DNA of 64,000 bases from Lonepinella koalarum (GTDB lineage Bacteria; Pseudomonadota; Gammaproteobacteria; Enterobacterales; Pasteurellaceae): contig NZ_CP170642.1 in the NCBI RefSeq assembly GCF_042926695.1, positions 930,001 through 994,000 on the forward strand, read 5' to 3'. The notes under the pieces were generated by a model. The model was not told the origin of the DNA and searched no databases. It worked only from the letters and a program-made list of their open reading frames with translations. Every line of letters begins with the position of its first letter. Within the stretch, counting starts at the first letter, position 1. Below, piece by piece: positions 50,474-60,037 of the stretch. The translations under genes were made by a program, and so were the position numbers.

Positions 50474-51616
50474 TTAAGGGGTCTCCAATATTTCACACAA
50501 TTTTTGCCCAAAAGGCTCACGCCAGCCTCGCATCAAATCGGGTAATTTGTCTGGATCTTTTTGTTTTAGCCAAACCCACTTCATTAATTTTTCTAAACTT
50601 TTACGGCTTGCAATGACTTCGCAGGCTAAATTTTTAGGTGTTATCTCGAGTAATTTTTGTTGCAAGGCTTTAAATGTTTTTTTATAACGAGGATCATCGG
50701 AAAATCGTTCAATTACTGCTGGATAATCTATCGGGTCAACTCGTTTTATTTGTTCAATAACTTGTAACATTTTTTTACCATGAATCCGTACTTCTTGCGA
50801 ATGAATACCTAAATCCAACAAATTTGATGTATTTTGCGGATGATATTTCGCTACTAACCATAAATTTTCCGCACGAACCACGAAATTCAATGCAAGATCA
50901 CGTTTAATCGCTTCCTGTTGCCGCCATTTAGCTAATAATTTTAATCTCATTAACTCTTCTGAATTGAGCTTATTAACGTTTGGAATAGTTAAATAGGCTT
51001 TATCGGGATCGTTAACTTTCTCCTGCTTTTCCAATAATAAATAGCTGTCAAATTGCACCGCACTTTGCCAAGGTGTTTGAGCGAGTTGCTCTGCCATTTT
51101 GTGATAAAGTGGTAACAAATACCATACATCTGCCGCTGCATATTCAAGCTGTTTGTCTGATAAAGGACGAGCCAACCAGTCGGTTCGAGATGCTCCTTTA
51201 TCAAGGCTAAATTCAAAATAATGCTGCATTAAAGTGGCTAACCCTGTAGAATTTGGGAAAGACAAAAAATTCGCCATAATTTGTGTATCAATTAACGGTG
51301 TGGGTAACTGATTGAAATAATGCTGAAATACTTCCAAATCTTCGTAGCAAGCATGTAACACTTTCAGCACATTCTTATTTGATAATAAAGCAATAAAAGG
51401 CGAAAAATCAGTGATGTCATTGGGATCAATTAGACTGACTTGCTCACCATCATAAAGTTGAATTAAACCTAATTTTGGATAATAACTGCGCACTCGGATA
51501 AACTCCGTATCTAAAGCAACCACCGCTTTTTGTTGAGCCAATTCGCAAATTTGAGCCAAACCTTGATTATCACTAATCATCTGAAAGTGCGGTTTATTTT
51601 GGATTTCTTTGATCAT
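50474..51616 (-). CDS. rnd: Ribonuclease D
   Basis: A 380-aa 3'-5' exoribonuclease of the DEDDy class, maturing tRNA 3' ends. Asp36 and Glu38 are in ALDTEF, the second Asp in HACYEDLEVF, and the Y..D motif in YAAADVWYLLPLY; HRDC domains fill the C-terminal half. It starts 2 bases after the fadD stop. The order fadD-rnd is that of E. coli. Confidence 0.94.
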   Translation of the reverse strand: MIKEIQNKPHFQMISDNQGLAQICELAQQKAVVALDTEFIRVRSYYPKLGLIQLYDGEQVSLIDPNDITDFSPFIALLSNKNVLKVLHACYEDLEVFQHYFNQLPTPLIDTQIMANFLSFPNSTGLATLMQHYFEFSLDKGASRTDWLARPLSDKQLEYAAADVWYLLPLYHKMAEQLAQTPWQSAVQFDSYLLLEKQEKVNDPDKAYLTIPNVNKLNSEELMRLKLLAKWRQQEAIKRDLALNFVVRAENLWLVAKYHPQNTSNLLDLGIHSQEVRIHGKKMLQVIEQIKRVDPIDYPAVIERFSDDPRYKKTFKALQQKLLEITPKNLACEVIASRKSLEKLMKWVWLKQKDPDKLPDLMRGWREPFGQKLCEILETP

Positions 51617-51618
51617 GA

Positions 51619-53307
51619 TTAATTATTCAAACGTTTCGCCAATTCTTCATCACGCAACACACGGCGTAAAATTTTACCAATATTGCTTTTCGGCAATTCG
51701 TCACGGAATTCAATTTGTTTCGGAATTTTATAGCCAGTTAAATATTGGCGACAATGTTGACGTAGCTCATCACGGGTTAAGCTATCATCTTTTTTCACCA
51801 CAAAAATTTTAATGGTTTCGCCAGATACTTCATGTGGAACACCTATCGCTACCACTTCAGCCACTTTATAATTTAACATCACAACATCTTCAATTTCATT
51901 TGGATATACATTAAAACCTGACACCAAAATCATATCTTTTTTACGATCCACAATACGTAGAATACCTTTTTTATTCATTGTGACAATGTCACCTGTGGCT
52001 AACCAGCCATCTTTCAGTACTTCGCTAGTGGCTTCTGGGCGTTGCCAATAGCCTTGCATCACCTGAGCCCCTTTGACCCAAAGTTCGCCAGCTTCGCCTA
52101 AACTTGCTTCACTGCCGTCTTCTTTCAGAATTTTAATCTCTGTATTTGGGACCGGCAAACCAATACTACCGTCATGCACTAAACAATCTATCGTAGATGC
52201 TGCCACCAAAGGTGAACATTCGGTTAATCCATACCCCTCAATGATATTACAATCGGTTAATTCGTGCCAACGGGTTGCAATAGCTTGCTGAACTGGCATA
52301 CCACCACCGACTGTTAATTTTAACCCTGAGAAATCAACTTCTTTAAAATTCTCATTATTCAACAACGCATTAAACAAGGTATTTACCCCAGTTAACGCCA
52401 CAAAATGGTGTTTTCTTAATTCTTTAATAAAGCCATCAATATCACGTGGATTGGTGATTAATATCCCTGTTATGCCTAACTCAATAAATAACAAACAGTT
52501 CGCACAAAGTGCAAATACATGATACAACGGCAATGGTAAAATCGCCTTACGCTCACGATGATTATCTCCCACAAAAGGTTCGGCAATCCAACGAGCTTGC
52601 ATCACATTCGCCACCATATTGCCATGCGACAACATCGCACCTTTTGCCACCCCTGTCGTGCCACCAGTATATTGCAAAAAGGCTAAATCTGTTGGTTCTA
52701 ATTCAGGGCGAACATATTGACGCATCTTGCCAATACTTAACACTTCACGAAAGGTTACTGCGTTTGGTAATTTATATTTGGGGACTAATTTTTTAACGTA
52801 TTTCACTATAAAATTAACCAGCGTACGTTTACCAAAAGAAAGCTGATCTCCCATTCGCGTTAAAATAACATGCTTAACTGCGGTGTTAAATACGACCTTT
52901 TCTAAGGTTGAGGCAAAATTCGACACCACTACAATAGCCACTGCCCCACTATCTTGTAACTGATATTCTAATTCTCGTGGCGTATAAAGCGGATTGACAT
53001 TTACTACAATTAAACCAGCACGCAACACACCAAATAAGGCTATCGGATATTGCAATAAATTCGGCATCATTAATGCAACACGATCACCACGCTTAAGTTT
53101 TAATTCATTTTGTAAATAAGCTGCAAAAGCCCGACTACGTTCTTCCAATTTACGAAAAGTCAATGCTTTGCCCATATTAATATAAGCTGGACGATCAGGA
53201 TGTTTTTGTACTGCACTATCAAACATATCCAATAAATTAGCATATTTATTAATATTAACTTCTTTTTCCAGCCCTTTAGGGTAATTCTCAATCCATAACT
53301 TTTTCAT
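51619..53307 (-). CDS. fadD: Long-chain-fatty-acid--CoA ligase
   Basis: A 562-aa acyl-CoA synthetase activating fatty acids at the inner membrane. The AMP-binding P-loop YTGGTTGVAKG is near residue 215, GYGLTECSP near 355, and the FACS signature DGWLATGDIVTMNKKG with RKKDMI near 440-465. Length matches E. coli FadD (561 aa). No beta-oxidation genes are in the window; in Pasteurellaceae it may mainly feed exogenous fatty acids into phospholipids. No FadR site was recognised. Confidence 0.95.
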   Translation of the reverse strand: MKKLWIENYPKGLEKEVNINKYANLLDMFDSAVQKHPDRPAYINMGKALTFRKLEERSRAFAAYLQNELKLKRGDRVALMMPNLLQYPIALFGVLRAGLIVVNVNPLYTPRELEYQLQDSGAVAIVVVSNFASTLEKVVFNTAVKHVILTRMGDQLSFGKRTLVNFIVKYVKKLVPKYKLPNAVTFREVLSIGKMRQYVRPELEPTDLAFLQYTGGTTGVAKGAMLSHGNMVANVMQARWIAEPFVGDNHRERKAILPLPLYHVFALCANCLLFIELGITGILITNPRDIDGFIKELRKHHFVALTGVNTLFNALLNNENFKEVDFSGLKLTVGGGMPVQQAIATRWHELTDCNIIEGYGLTECSPLVAASTIDCLVHDGSIGLPVPNTEIKILKEDGSEASLGEAGELWVKGAQVMQGYWQRPEATSEVLKDGWLATGDIVTMNKKGILRIVDRKKDMILVSGFNVYPNEIEDVVMLNYKVAEVVAIGVPHEVSGETIKIFVVKKDDSLTRDELRQHCRQYLTGYKIPKQIEFRDELPKSNIGKILRRVLRDEELAKRLNN

Positions 53308-53342
53308 ATAAATCCTTATTCTTCTTTTATTCTTTCATAATA

Positions 53343-53891
53343 TTAACGCAACACATAACGCACTTTCGGTTGAGCCAACCAGAATCGTCCCATAAATCTC
53401 CAACGTGGTCCAAAACCAAAAGGATAATCATCCCAATCATCATATTCATAGTAGTATTCTTTCTCTAACCGCCACTGCTTAAAGGCTTGCACACTTACCA
53501 CTGGATATTGATAGTCTGCTTGATCAACTTTACCCATTTCTTTCCCTGTCAACTTGCCTTTTACCGTAATATATTGATCTTTCAAACTTTCCGGATCCAC
53601 AAACCCTTTCAAATAAGCAATAAAACGACCATTTGTCGAACTATCCAATACTGGTTTTGCAGAAAATGACGAGACTTGCAAACTCAACACTTCTATCTTA
53701 GTTTGCTCATTTTGAGCCGTAACGGACAATACTTTGCCGCCCAAACGGACATCTTTACATTGACAAGCATAATGATCTTGCTCAATATCCTTTAAATTCT
53801 GGATAGTGAATTCGTCTTTTTCCAAGCCTTGCGGTGGATTAACGCAACCGACTAATAAAAGTGCGGTGATAAAAAACAATATTTTTTTCAT
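53343..53891 (-). CDS. yeaY: Slp/YeaY-family outer-membrane lipoprotein
   Basis: A 182-aa lipoprotein with signal peptide and lipobox LVGC (Cys16), an Slp-family beta domain with ACQCKDVRLGGKV near residue 45, and a Tyr/Asp/Trp-rich C-terminal tail (YYYEYDDWDDYPFGFGPRW). Slp relatives are induced on starvation in E. coli; function is unknown. It sits between tsaB and fadD, exactly the yeaY position in E. coli. Confidence 0.87.
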   Translation of the reverse strand: MKKILFFITALLLVGCVNPPQGLEKDEFTIQNLKDIEQDHYACQCKDVRLGGKVLSVTAQNEQTKIEVLSLQVSSFSAKPVLDSSTNGRFIAYLKGFVDPESLKDQYITVKGKLTGKEMGKVDQADYQYPVVSVQAFKQWRLEKEYYYEYDDWDDYPFGFGPRWRFMGRFWLAQPKVRYVLR

Positions 53892-53912
53892 AGCAACACC
53901 TTATTTTGATAG

Positions 53913-54626
53913 TTATTCTCTACCGGGTAATTTTTTCCACGTCACTTCATTACGCAAATACACGGGTTCAATTTCTGTGGCAGCAATAGTCTGCTTGGCA
54001 AACCACATTGGCACGGCAACAGAAAGCATATATTTTGCCGATGGCAAAGTAATTTCACTGTTTTTAGCCACATTATTTAACGATAAATAGGCTTGCCATC
54101 CTGTACCAACAGTTAACCAATTTCCGCTTAATGTATTAGCCTGCTCAAGCAATCTTTGTGGTGAACACACTTGTTCGGTAATTATTTCTTGCCATTGCAA
54201 AAACTCGCCAATTTCCAACCGCACTTTTTCCGCTTTTAAGGCTGAAAAATACACTTCATTCATACGAGCATCAATCGCGCAAAGTACCTGTTCTGCTTGA
54301 TGTTGTTGGTACGCCGCTTGAGCCATGGCAGTCAAATTAGACACCGCAATCACTGGCAAATCCACACCAAAAGCTAACCCTTGAGCCACACTTGCCCCTA
54401 CTCTCACCCCCGTAAAACTGCCCGGACCACGTCCAAATACCAACGCATCCAATTGGTTAAGCCGTAAGCCCGATTGCCCTAAAATCTGATCAATCATAGG
54501 TAGAATTCGTTTAGTATGGGTACGTTGTGCCACCTCATCTAAATGAGTAATTTCGCCCTGATGCAGTAATGCTACAGAACAGGCCTCCGTTGAAGTGTCA
54601 ATAGCAAGTAAAGTTAGCTTTGTCAT
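53913..54626 (-). CDS. tsaB: tRNA threonylcarbamoyladenosine biosynthesis protein TsaB
   Basis: A 237-aa ASKHA-fold protein, scaffold of the TsaBDE complex that makes t6A37 on ANN-decoding tRNAs. The N-terminal phosphate-like loop AIDTSTEACSVAL and GRGPGSFTGVRVG are characteristic; length fits E. coli YeaZ (231 aa). It is 21 bases upstream of the yeaY-like gene and 15 after the GST gene. Confidence 0.94.
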   Translation of the reverse strand: MTKLTLLAIDTSTEACSVALLHQGEITHLDEVAQRTHTKRILPMIDQILGQSGLRLNQLDALVFGRGPGSFTGVRVGASVAQGLAFGVDLPVIAVSNLTAMAQAAYQQHQAEQVLCAIDARMNEVYFSALKAEKVRLEIGEFLQWQEIITEQVCSPQRLLEQANTLSGNWLTVGTGWQAYLSLNNVAKNSEITLPSAKYMLSVAVPMWFAKQTIAATEIEPVYLRNEVTWKKLPGRE

Positions 54627-54641
54627 AGTGTTCCATGTTTA

Positions 54642-55256
54642 TTATTGTGGTGCAGTTTCTGCCAGCACAGGGTATTTTGCATTCATCTGATCTGACCATT
54701 TTACTAGATTTGGAAAATTTTTACCAAAATCCACGCCTAATTTTTGCTCACGCAAATGCCACCAATCAATCACGCCCACCGCACAAATGGTGCCAATATT
54801 CAGTTCCGTAGCAAATTCTGCCAAGTTCTGTTCCAACATGGCAAAACTTCGCAGATTACGCTCTACTAATTGCTGATGTCGTTCTGTCCACCATTCCGCT
54901 TTGGGACGCAATAAAATTTCCGCAATCATTGGCAAGGTATTTTCCATAATCCCATCCGCCAAATTATGCAACGCCAACACATTCCAACGTGCCTTGCCCT
55001 CTTTCGGAAACAGTGTTGCATTTTTGCCTTTATTATCTAAATATTCTGCAATCAACAGACTACCAAACAACCAACGCCCACAATTGCGTTGCAATGCGGG
55101 TACACGCCCAAGGGGATTATCCTGATTATGTGGCGAGTGGGGATCAAAAGAAGAACTAACGGGCAACAGCGCAATGTTATCTTCAAGCTGATGATGTTTC
55201 ATCGTGACGAGCACTTTACGCACAAAAGGGCTAGTGGTGGAATACCAAAGTTTCAT
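54642..55256 (-). CDS. Glutathione S-transferase family protein (YibF-like)
   Basis: A 204-aa GST-fold protein with thioredoxin-like N-domain beginning KLWYSTTSPFVRKV, the cis-Pro motif in PLGRVPAL and FGSLLIAEYLD for the glutathione gamma-glutamyl site, then an all-helical C-domain. It resembles E. coli YibF (202 aa), of unknown substrate. ATG 55256 has aaggag 6 bases away; an upstream frame to 55307 is unlikely. It is inserted in the tsaB-yoaA interval. Confidence 0.85.
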   Translation of the reverse strand: MKLWYSTTSPFVRKVLVTMKHHQLEDNIALLPVSSSFDPHSPHNQDNPLGRVPALQRNCGRWLFGSLLIAEYLDNKGKNATLFPKEGKARWNVLALHNLADGIMENTLPMIAEILLRPKAEWWTERHQQLVERNLRSFAMLEQNLAEFATELNIGTICAVGVIDWWHLREQKLGVDFGKNFPNLVKWSDQMNAKYPVLAETAPQ

Positions 55257-55380
55257 AGAGAACTCCTTTTTGTCTGAATTTGAATGCAATATAGCATATT
55301 TTAACAAAGTAAATCAAAGAAGTGTTGACACTGCTGAGAGTATGGTCGAAAATTCCGAAAAATGACAAAGGAGTGATAAA

Positions 55381-55461
55381 ATGGGTTGGACATTTGGATT
55401 GGTGGTATTCCTTATTTTTGTATGTGCATGGGGTGCTTTTGCTCATTATGCGTCAAAATAG
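55381..55461 (+). CDS. Predicted 26-aa single-helix membrane protein
   Basis: A 26-residue frame beginning MGWTFGLVVFLIF, one hydrophobic helix from about residue 3 to 22 and a short HYASK tail. The Shine-Dalgarno AAAGGAGTG lies 5-8 bases before the ATG, unusually good. A TTGACA at 55325 could be its -35. It diverges from the GST gene and converges with yoaA. I do not recognise the family. Confidence 0.6.
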   Translation: MGWTFGLVVFLIFVCAWGAFAHYASK

Positions 55462-55491
55462 GCAAAATTAGCGTCCAAAAGGTGGAACATA

Positions 55492-57411
55492 TTATTCCGC
55501 CTTGATTTTCTGCAAAAAATCCACCACTTTGCCCAAATCTCTCGTTCGTTTCGCATTGGGTAAACTCTTCAAAAAAGTTTCGCCGTAAGGACGATTGACC
55601 AATCGGCTGTCACAAATAATCACTGCACCACGGTCGGTGACATCACGAATTAATCGCCCCACCCCTTGTTTTAAGGCAATCACCGCTTCGGGAATTTGCA
55701 AATCATTAAAAGGTTCGCCACCCTGTAACTTACAATCTTCAATGCGAGCTTTGAGCAAAGGTTCATCAGGCGAGGTAAAAGGCAGTTTGTCAATAATCAC
55801 CAAAGACAAAGCATCACCACGCACATCCACCCCTTCCCAAAAGCTGGAAGTCGCCACCAATACGCTGTGATCTTCTTTAATAAATTGCTCCAACAACTTG
55901 GCTTTCGATATTTCCCCTTGCAACAAAATGGAAAGCGAACTGTTGGCACGGAAATATTCCGCCAAGCCTTTCATCATAAAATAAGAGGTGCAAAGCATAA
56001 AACAACGCCCTTGATTGGCTTCAATTACGGGCAATAGCATTTCTGCTAGCTGTGGTAAGGTGTGTTTTTGGTTGCTACTTGGCAGAAAACGAGGTACGCA
56101 AAGCAAGGCTTGTTCGGGGTAATTAAAGGGGCTTTGTAACACTTTTTGATCGGCGTTCTGAATGCCTAAACGATGGCAAAAATGCTGGAAACTGCCGCCC
56201 ACTTCAAGGGTAGCAGAGGTGAAAATCCACGCTGCTTTTTGATTCGCCATTTGTTCGCCGAATTTATCGGCCACCGTCAATGGCGTAATATGCAAGCCAA
56301 ATTGGCGGTTAAAGGTTTCATACCAATAACAATAGCCCGTAATGCTGGTGTCCGCGAGTCTTGTGAGCTGTTTTTTCACCGCATTCAAACGATCATAAAT
56401 GCTGTCCAAGGTTTGCGAACGCCCTAAAGCCAGTTTCACCACCTCCGCAGTGAAGTCCAGTTTTTCCTGCAAAATTTCTAAGCCTTTTTGCACCGCAGTT
56501 TGTCGCAATAAATCCCGCCAATTGCCCCGTTGATTGCCTTCTCCCAGCAACAAGCGAAAATCCTGCACCATTTTTTGCAGATGATCACTTGCTACCCCAA
56601 GCTGCTGCATATCTTTCACTTCGGTGCGGTAAACAATTTGTAAATCCTTACAAAGATCAAACAGTTGGCGAGAAGTCAGCGATTGCCCAAAATAGTGGCT
56701 GGCGATGTCGGGCAGTTGATGGGCTTCGTCAAAAATAATCACTTCCGCATCAGGAATGAGTTCCGCAAAACCGCTTTCTTTCACTGCCATATCCGCACAA
56801 AATAAATGATGATTGACCACCACTAAATCCGCTGCCAAGGCTTTTTTGCGAGCCAATGCCACATAACAATCGGCATAATGAGGGCAATCTGTGCCTAAAC
56901 AGCTGTCGGTGGTGCTGACTAATTGCGGCAAAATCGGGCTGTCTTCGGCAAGGGTGGAACATTCCGACAAATCCCCCGTTTTGGTGGCAAGTTGCCATTT
57001 TTGCACTTTGCTTAAATCCACCAAAATGGATTTATCCCCCACCAAGCCCATATATTTCACCTGCTCCAAGCGTTCCAAACAAAGATAGTTGGCTCGCCCT
57101 TTGAGCAAGGCGATTTTGCCCGTGTAATTTAAGGCTTGTTGAATGGCAGGTAAATCCCGTTTAAACAGCTGATCTTGCAGATTTTTTGAGCCCGTGGAAA
57201 TAATGGTTTTCTTTTTTACCAATAATGCAGGGGCGAGATAAGCAAAGGTTTTGCCCGTGCCAGTGCCAGCCTCCACCACAAGTGCGGTGCGATTTTTAAT
57301 TGTTTTTTCCACCGCAGTTGCCATGTCTAATTGTTCTCGTCTGGGACGAAAACCATTAATCTGCTGACTTAACGCACCGGTTTCAGAGAAAATGTTGATT
57401 ATTTCGGACAT
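55492..57411 (-). CDS. yoaA: DinG-family ATP-dependent DNA helicase YoaA
   Basis: A 639-aa XPD/DinG-type superfamily 2 helicase. Walker A AGTGTGKT is at residues 48-55, FeS-cluster cysteines lie in CLERLEQV and CLGTDCPHYADC, Walker B is DEAH (IIFDEAHQLPD), and QGVGRLIRD is motif VI. E. coli YoaA (636 aa) helps tolerate replication-blocking damage with the clamp-loader chi subunit. It diverges from yeaD. Confidence 0.93.
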   Translation of the reverse strand: MSEIINIFSETGALSQQINGFRPRREQLDMATAVEKTIKNRTALVVEAGTGTGKTFAYLAPALLVKKKTIISTGSKNLQDQLFKRDLPAIQQALNYTGKIALLKGRANYLCLERLEQVKYMGLVGDKSILVDLSKVQKWQLATKTGDLSECSTLAEDSPILPQLVSTTDSCLGTDCPHYADCYVALARKKALAADLVVVNHHLFCADMAVKESGFAELIPDAEVIIFDEAHQLPDIASHYFGQSLTSRQLFDLCKDLQIVYRTEVKDMQQLGVASDHLQKMVQDFRLLLGEGNQRGNWRDLLRQTAVQKGLEILQEKLDFTAEVVKLALGRSQTLDSIYDRLNAVKKQLTRLADTSITGYCYWYETFNRQFGLHITPLTVADKFGEQMANQKAAWIFTSATLEVGGSFQHFCHRLGIQNADQKVLQSPFNYPEQALLCVPRFLPSSNQKHTLPQLAEMLLPVIEANQGRCFMLCTSYFMMKGLAEYFRANSSLSILLQGEISKAKLLEQFIKEDHSVLVATSSFWEGVDVRGDALSLVIIDKLPFTSPDEPLLKARIEDCKLQGGEPFNDLQIPEAVIALKQGVGRLIRDVTDRGAVIICDSRLVNRPYGETFLKSLPNAKRTRDLGKVVDFLQKIKAE

Positions 57412-57479
57412 TGTTTATTTATTTTATGATTAATTTTGCGGTATATTGTAGCATCTCAATTCCACCAAAAGGAAAATTT

Positions 57480-58298
57480 ATGAAATCCACTTTAATCAAA
57501 CCAATTTGTAATGAATTATCCCTTTATCAATATAATGAAATTGCTGTGTTAGAACTCGATCACCCAATAGGAACAGCAAAAATCGCTTTACAAGGTGCAC
57601 ATTTATTCAGTTGGAAACCAGCACATTGTCAACAAGATGTATTTTGGTTAAGTGAAATGGAACCCTTTAAACGAGGTTCGGCAATTCGTGGTGGTGTACC
57701 GATTTGTTTCCCATGGTTTGGTAATAACGGTACGCCAGCACATGGTTTTGCTCGCATCAGCTTATGGGATGTAACCGATTATGATATTCAACCGAATAAA
57801 GTAACATTAACCTTTTCTTTATTTGCCACGGATAAAACGCCAATTGCGCAAATCAACATGATATTTACGGCACAATGCGAATTAATCTTTACCAATTATC
57901 AGCAAGAAAACGCTCAACTAGCTTTACATAGTTATTTTAATGTAGGTGATATTGAACAGATACAATTACATAATTTACCCACCACGACCTTTAATTCCCT
58001 TACCCAACAACAAGAAAATGTGCCATCGCCACGCACTATCGGGGAAAATATAGATTGTATTTATACCGCAGAAAACGGTGCTACGTTCATTGAAGATCAA
58101 ATAAACCAACGCACTATTATCGTTGAACACATTAACGCATCCGACATCGTGGTGTGGAATCCATGGCATAAACCCACTAGCAGTATGTCAGACATCGGAT
58201 ATAAAACCATGGTTTGTGTGGAAAGCGCACGGATTAAACAACCGTTAAAGCAAGAATCTGTCGGCGTAAAAATTCAAATAAAAAACACCGCAGTTTAA
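57480..58298 (+). CDS. yeaD: D-hexose-6-phosphate mutarotase
   Basis: A 272-aa aldose-1-epimerase-like protein of the YeaD/HI1317 family, interconverting anomers of glucose 6-phosphate. RGGVPICFPWFG and ALHSYFNVGD carry the expected His and acidic residues; VWNPWHKPTSSMSDI is the C-terminal active-site strand. ATG 57480 has aagga upstream; an earlier start at 57411 overlaps the yoaA start and lacks homology. It ends 4 bases from the convergent AEC transporter gene. Confidence 0.92.
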   Translation: MKSTLIKPICNELSLYQYNEIAVLELDHPIGTAKIALQGAHLFSWKPAHCQQDVFWLSEMEPFKRGSAIRGGVPICFPWFGNNGTPAHGFARISLWDVTDYDIQPNKVTLTFSLFATDKTPIAQINMIFTAQCELIFTNYQQENAQLALHSYFNVGDIEQIQLHNLPTTTFNSLTQQQENVPSPRTIGENIDCIYTAENGATFIEDQINQRTIIVEHINASDIVVWNPWHKPTSSMSDIGYKTMVCVESARIKQPLKQESVGVKIQIKNTAV

Positions 58299-58302
58299 AT
58301 AA

Positions 58303-59256
58303 TTAGATAAAACCACCATGCTTTAACCACATTAATATCAGAGAAGAAACCAACAATGAACCAACGGTAGTAATACCAATAATATTTGCTACCGTGGTGC
58401 CATTTCCCCCCATCGCTTTAGTCATGGTATAAGCGGCAGATGCCAACGGTGTAATTGCCATTAACAATACAATCCCCATATTGATGCCACTTAATCCCAC
58501 CAGTTGAGCCAAAAATAACATTAATAAAGGCGACACCAAGAGACGACCTAAACTTCCCCATGTCGCCACTTTTGATGTGTTCATTAAGCTACGAAGATTA
58601 ATGCTGGCTCCGGCACAAATTAACGCAAAAGGCAACGTTATATCCGCTAAATAATGCCCTGTTGTAGCAAAAGGTTTTGGTAACTGAAAATGTATTACAT
58701 TTGCCAAGAAACCCAATACAATAGCAATAATTAATGGATTTTTCGCCACTTGTTTTATCATTTGCCAAATCGTGATTTTTTCATTGGATAAAGCACGCGT
58801 TAAAGTAATCACGGCTAAAATATTATACACAAAAATTAATGCGGCAGAATAAATAGACGCTGGCGTCAGCGCTTGTTGACCATAAGCATTCACGCAAAAT
58901 GCTAACCCTAAAATACCATTATTGCCTCGATAAAAGGATTGTACTAGATTACTTCGCTCTCGTTTTTCTGCGACAAATCGGCTCGCTAAACACTCACCGA
59001 TTAAAAACAGTAAGACAGTACCACCAATTCCCACTAAAAGTAATTTTATTTGTGAAAAATAGTCAATTTCTTTACCATAAACACTAAAAAATAGCATTAA
59101 TGGCAAAGTAATATTAAAAATCACTTTGGTCGCTTGATCGCAAAAACGTTCATCGATCACTTGTGAACGACGTAACCACATCCCCAACAACAGCAAGAGA
59201 ATAATCGGTAGCGTGACATTTAACGAAAATAAAAAAGATGAAATAAATTGTTCCAT
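58303..59256 (-). CDS. AEC-family transporter (auxin efflux carrier/malonate-type permease)
   Basis: A 317-aa inner-membrane protein with about ten hydrophobic helices arranged as two inverted five-helix halves. Helix-break motifs typical of AEC proteins are present (FYRGNNGILGLAF and LPFALICAGASINL). Bacterial relatives include MdcF-like malonate permeases; the substrate here cannot be told. It stands alone, with no metabolic genes beside it to suggest a substrate. Confidence 0.85.
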   Translation of the reverse strand: MEQFISSFLFSLNVTLPIILLLLLGMWLRRSQVIDERFCDQATKVIFNITLPLMLFFSVYGKEIDYFSQIKLLLVGIGGTVLLFLIGECLASRFVAEKRERSNLVQSFYRGNNGILGLAFCVNAYGQQALTPASIYSAALIFVYNILAVITLTRALSNEKITIWQMIKQVAKNPLIIAIVLGFLANVIHFQLPKPFATTGHYLADITLPFALICAGASINLRSLMNTSKVATWGSLGRLLVSPLLMLFLAQLVGLSGINMGIVLLMAITPLASAAYTMTKAMGGNGTTVANIIGITTVGSLLVSSLILMWLKHGGFI

Positions 59257-59578
59257 ACATCACCATGAGATTAACGCTAGGCTTGAAATTTGATAAATAA
59301 ACACCATTTTCTACTATAACAAAAGACTTTATATTTTACCAATGGATAGCTATTTTATAAGGAAAAATGATGAAACTCATGATTTAAATGGTGTAACATC
59401 CATTGAAATTAAATGAGATGTTGCTATTGCCCGGGTGTTAAATCTAGCCTAGTTTATTGTTAATTCATCTAGGAAATAGTTACCGTTAATCATCATACCT
59501 TTTTGTTTGTTGCGAATTGTTTTTTGTTAGTTGAGATTTCGGTATTGTTCAGTTTTTTTTATTATTATGGGAGTTTTT
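59257..59578. other. 322-bp gap without a convincing gene
   Basis: AT-rich sequence between the AEC gene and the small membrane protein gene. A 24-codon frame (59342-59416) and a short MMKLMI frame lack ribosome sites. I see no repeat, RNA gene or terminator of note; promoters for both flanking genes must lie here. Confidence 0.6.
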
Positions 59579-59932
59579 ATGAATCAAAATATAATACCAA
59601 ATGGTGATGACCAACGATCTACTTTATGGATTGCTTACGCCCTATTTGGTGCAGGCATTCTGTTTGGGGGATTGCCTGCCATTGCGGGTGTCATTCTCGC
59701 TTATATTAAAAAAGAGGAAGTTTTTGGTGCCTACCAAGATCACTATCGTTTCTTAATCCGAACTTTCTGGGGAACCTTATTAGGTTTTGTGCTTGGTGGA
59801 ATACTTACTATTATTGGCATTGGGGCATTAATTATTTTTGCTGTGTCTATTTGGTACATTTTCCGTGTAGTGGTTGGTGCATTACGTTTAAAAGAAAATG
59901 CCACTATTACACCAACAGGTTGGTTTAAATAA
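59579..59932 (+). CDS. Conserved small membrane protein (DUF4870-like)
   Basis: A 117-aa protein with about three hydrophobic helices: residues 18-40 (WIAYALFGAGILFGGLPAIA), and two near 60-98 (TFWGTLLGFVLGGI and IIGIGALIIFAVSIWYIF). The layout, with KKEEV between helices and a WYIFRVVVGALRL end, resembles DUF4870/Tic20-like proteins. ATG 59579 follows ggag; the frame extends to 59531 but without homology. Function unknown. Confidence 0.75.
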   Translation: MNQNIIPNGDDQRSTLWIAYALFGAGILFGGLPAIAGVILAYIKKEEVFGAYQDHYRFLIRTFWGTLLGFVLGGILTIIGIGALIIFAVSIWYIFRVVVGALRLKENATITPTGWFK

Positions 59933-59991
59933 TCATTTAAAAAACTCTATTTTATGAAGTGAAGTAAGATGTTTTGTTGTTAACCATAAAA

Positions 59992-60015
59992 AAACGGTGG
60001 AATAGACCACCGTTT
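59992..60015 (-). terminator. Rho-independent terminator of pykA
   Basis: AAACGGTGG and CCACCGTTT enclose a 6-nt loop; on the minus strand the stem ends in TTTTTTT. It lies 22 bases after the pykA stop. Confidence 0.9.
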
Positions 60016-60037
60016 GCTCAATATAGATTCCTATCTA

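Noticed and set aside
50326..50520. 64-aa minus-strand frame between infC and rnd
   Set aside because: Overlaps the rnd 3' end out of frame, no homology; the stretch is more likely the infC promoter region.
59342..59416. 24-codon frame MDSYFIRKNDETHD...
   Set aside because: Composition looks protein-like but there is no Shine-Dalgarno and nothing recognisable; too weak to call.
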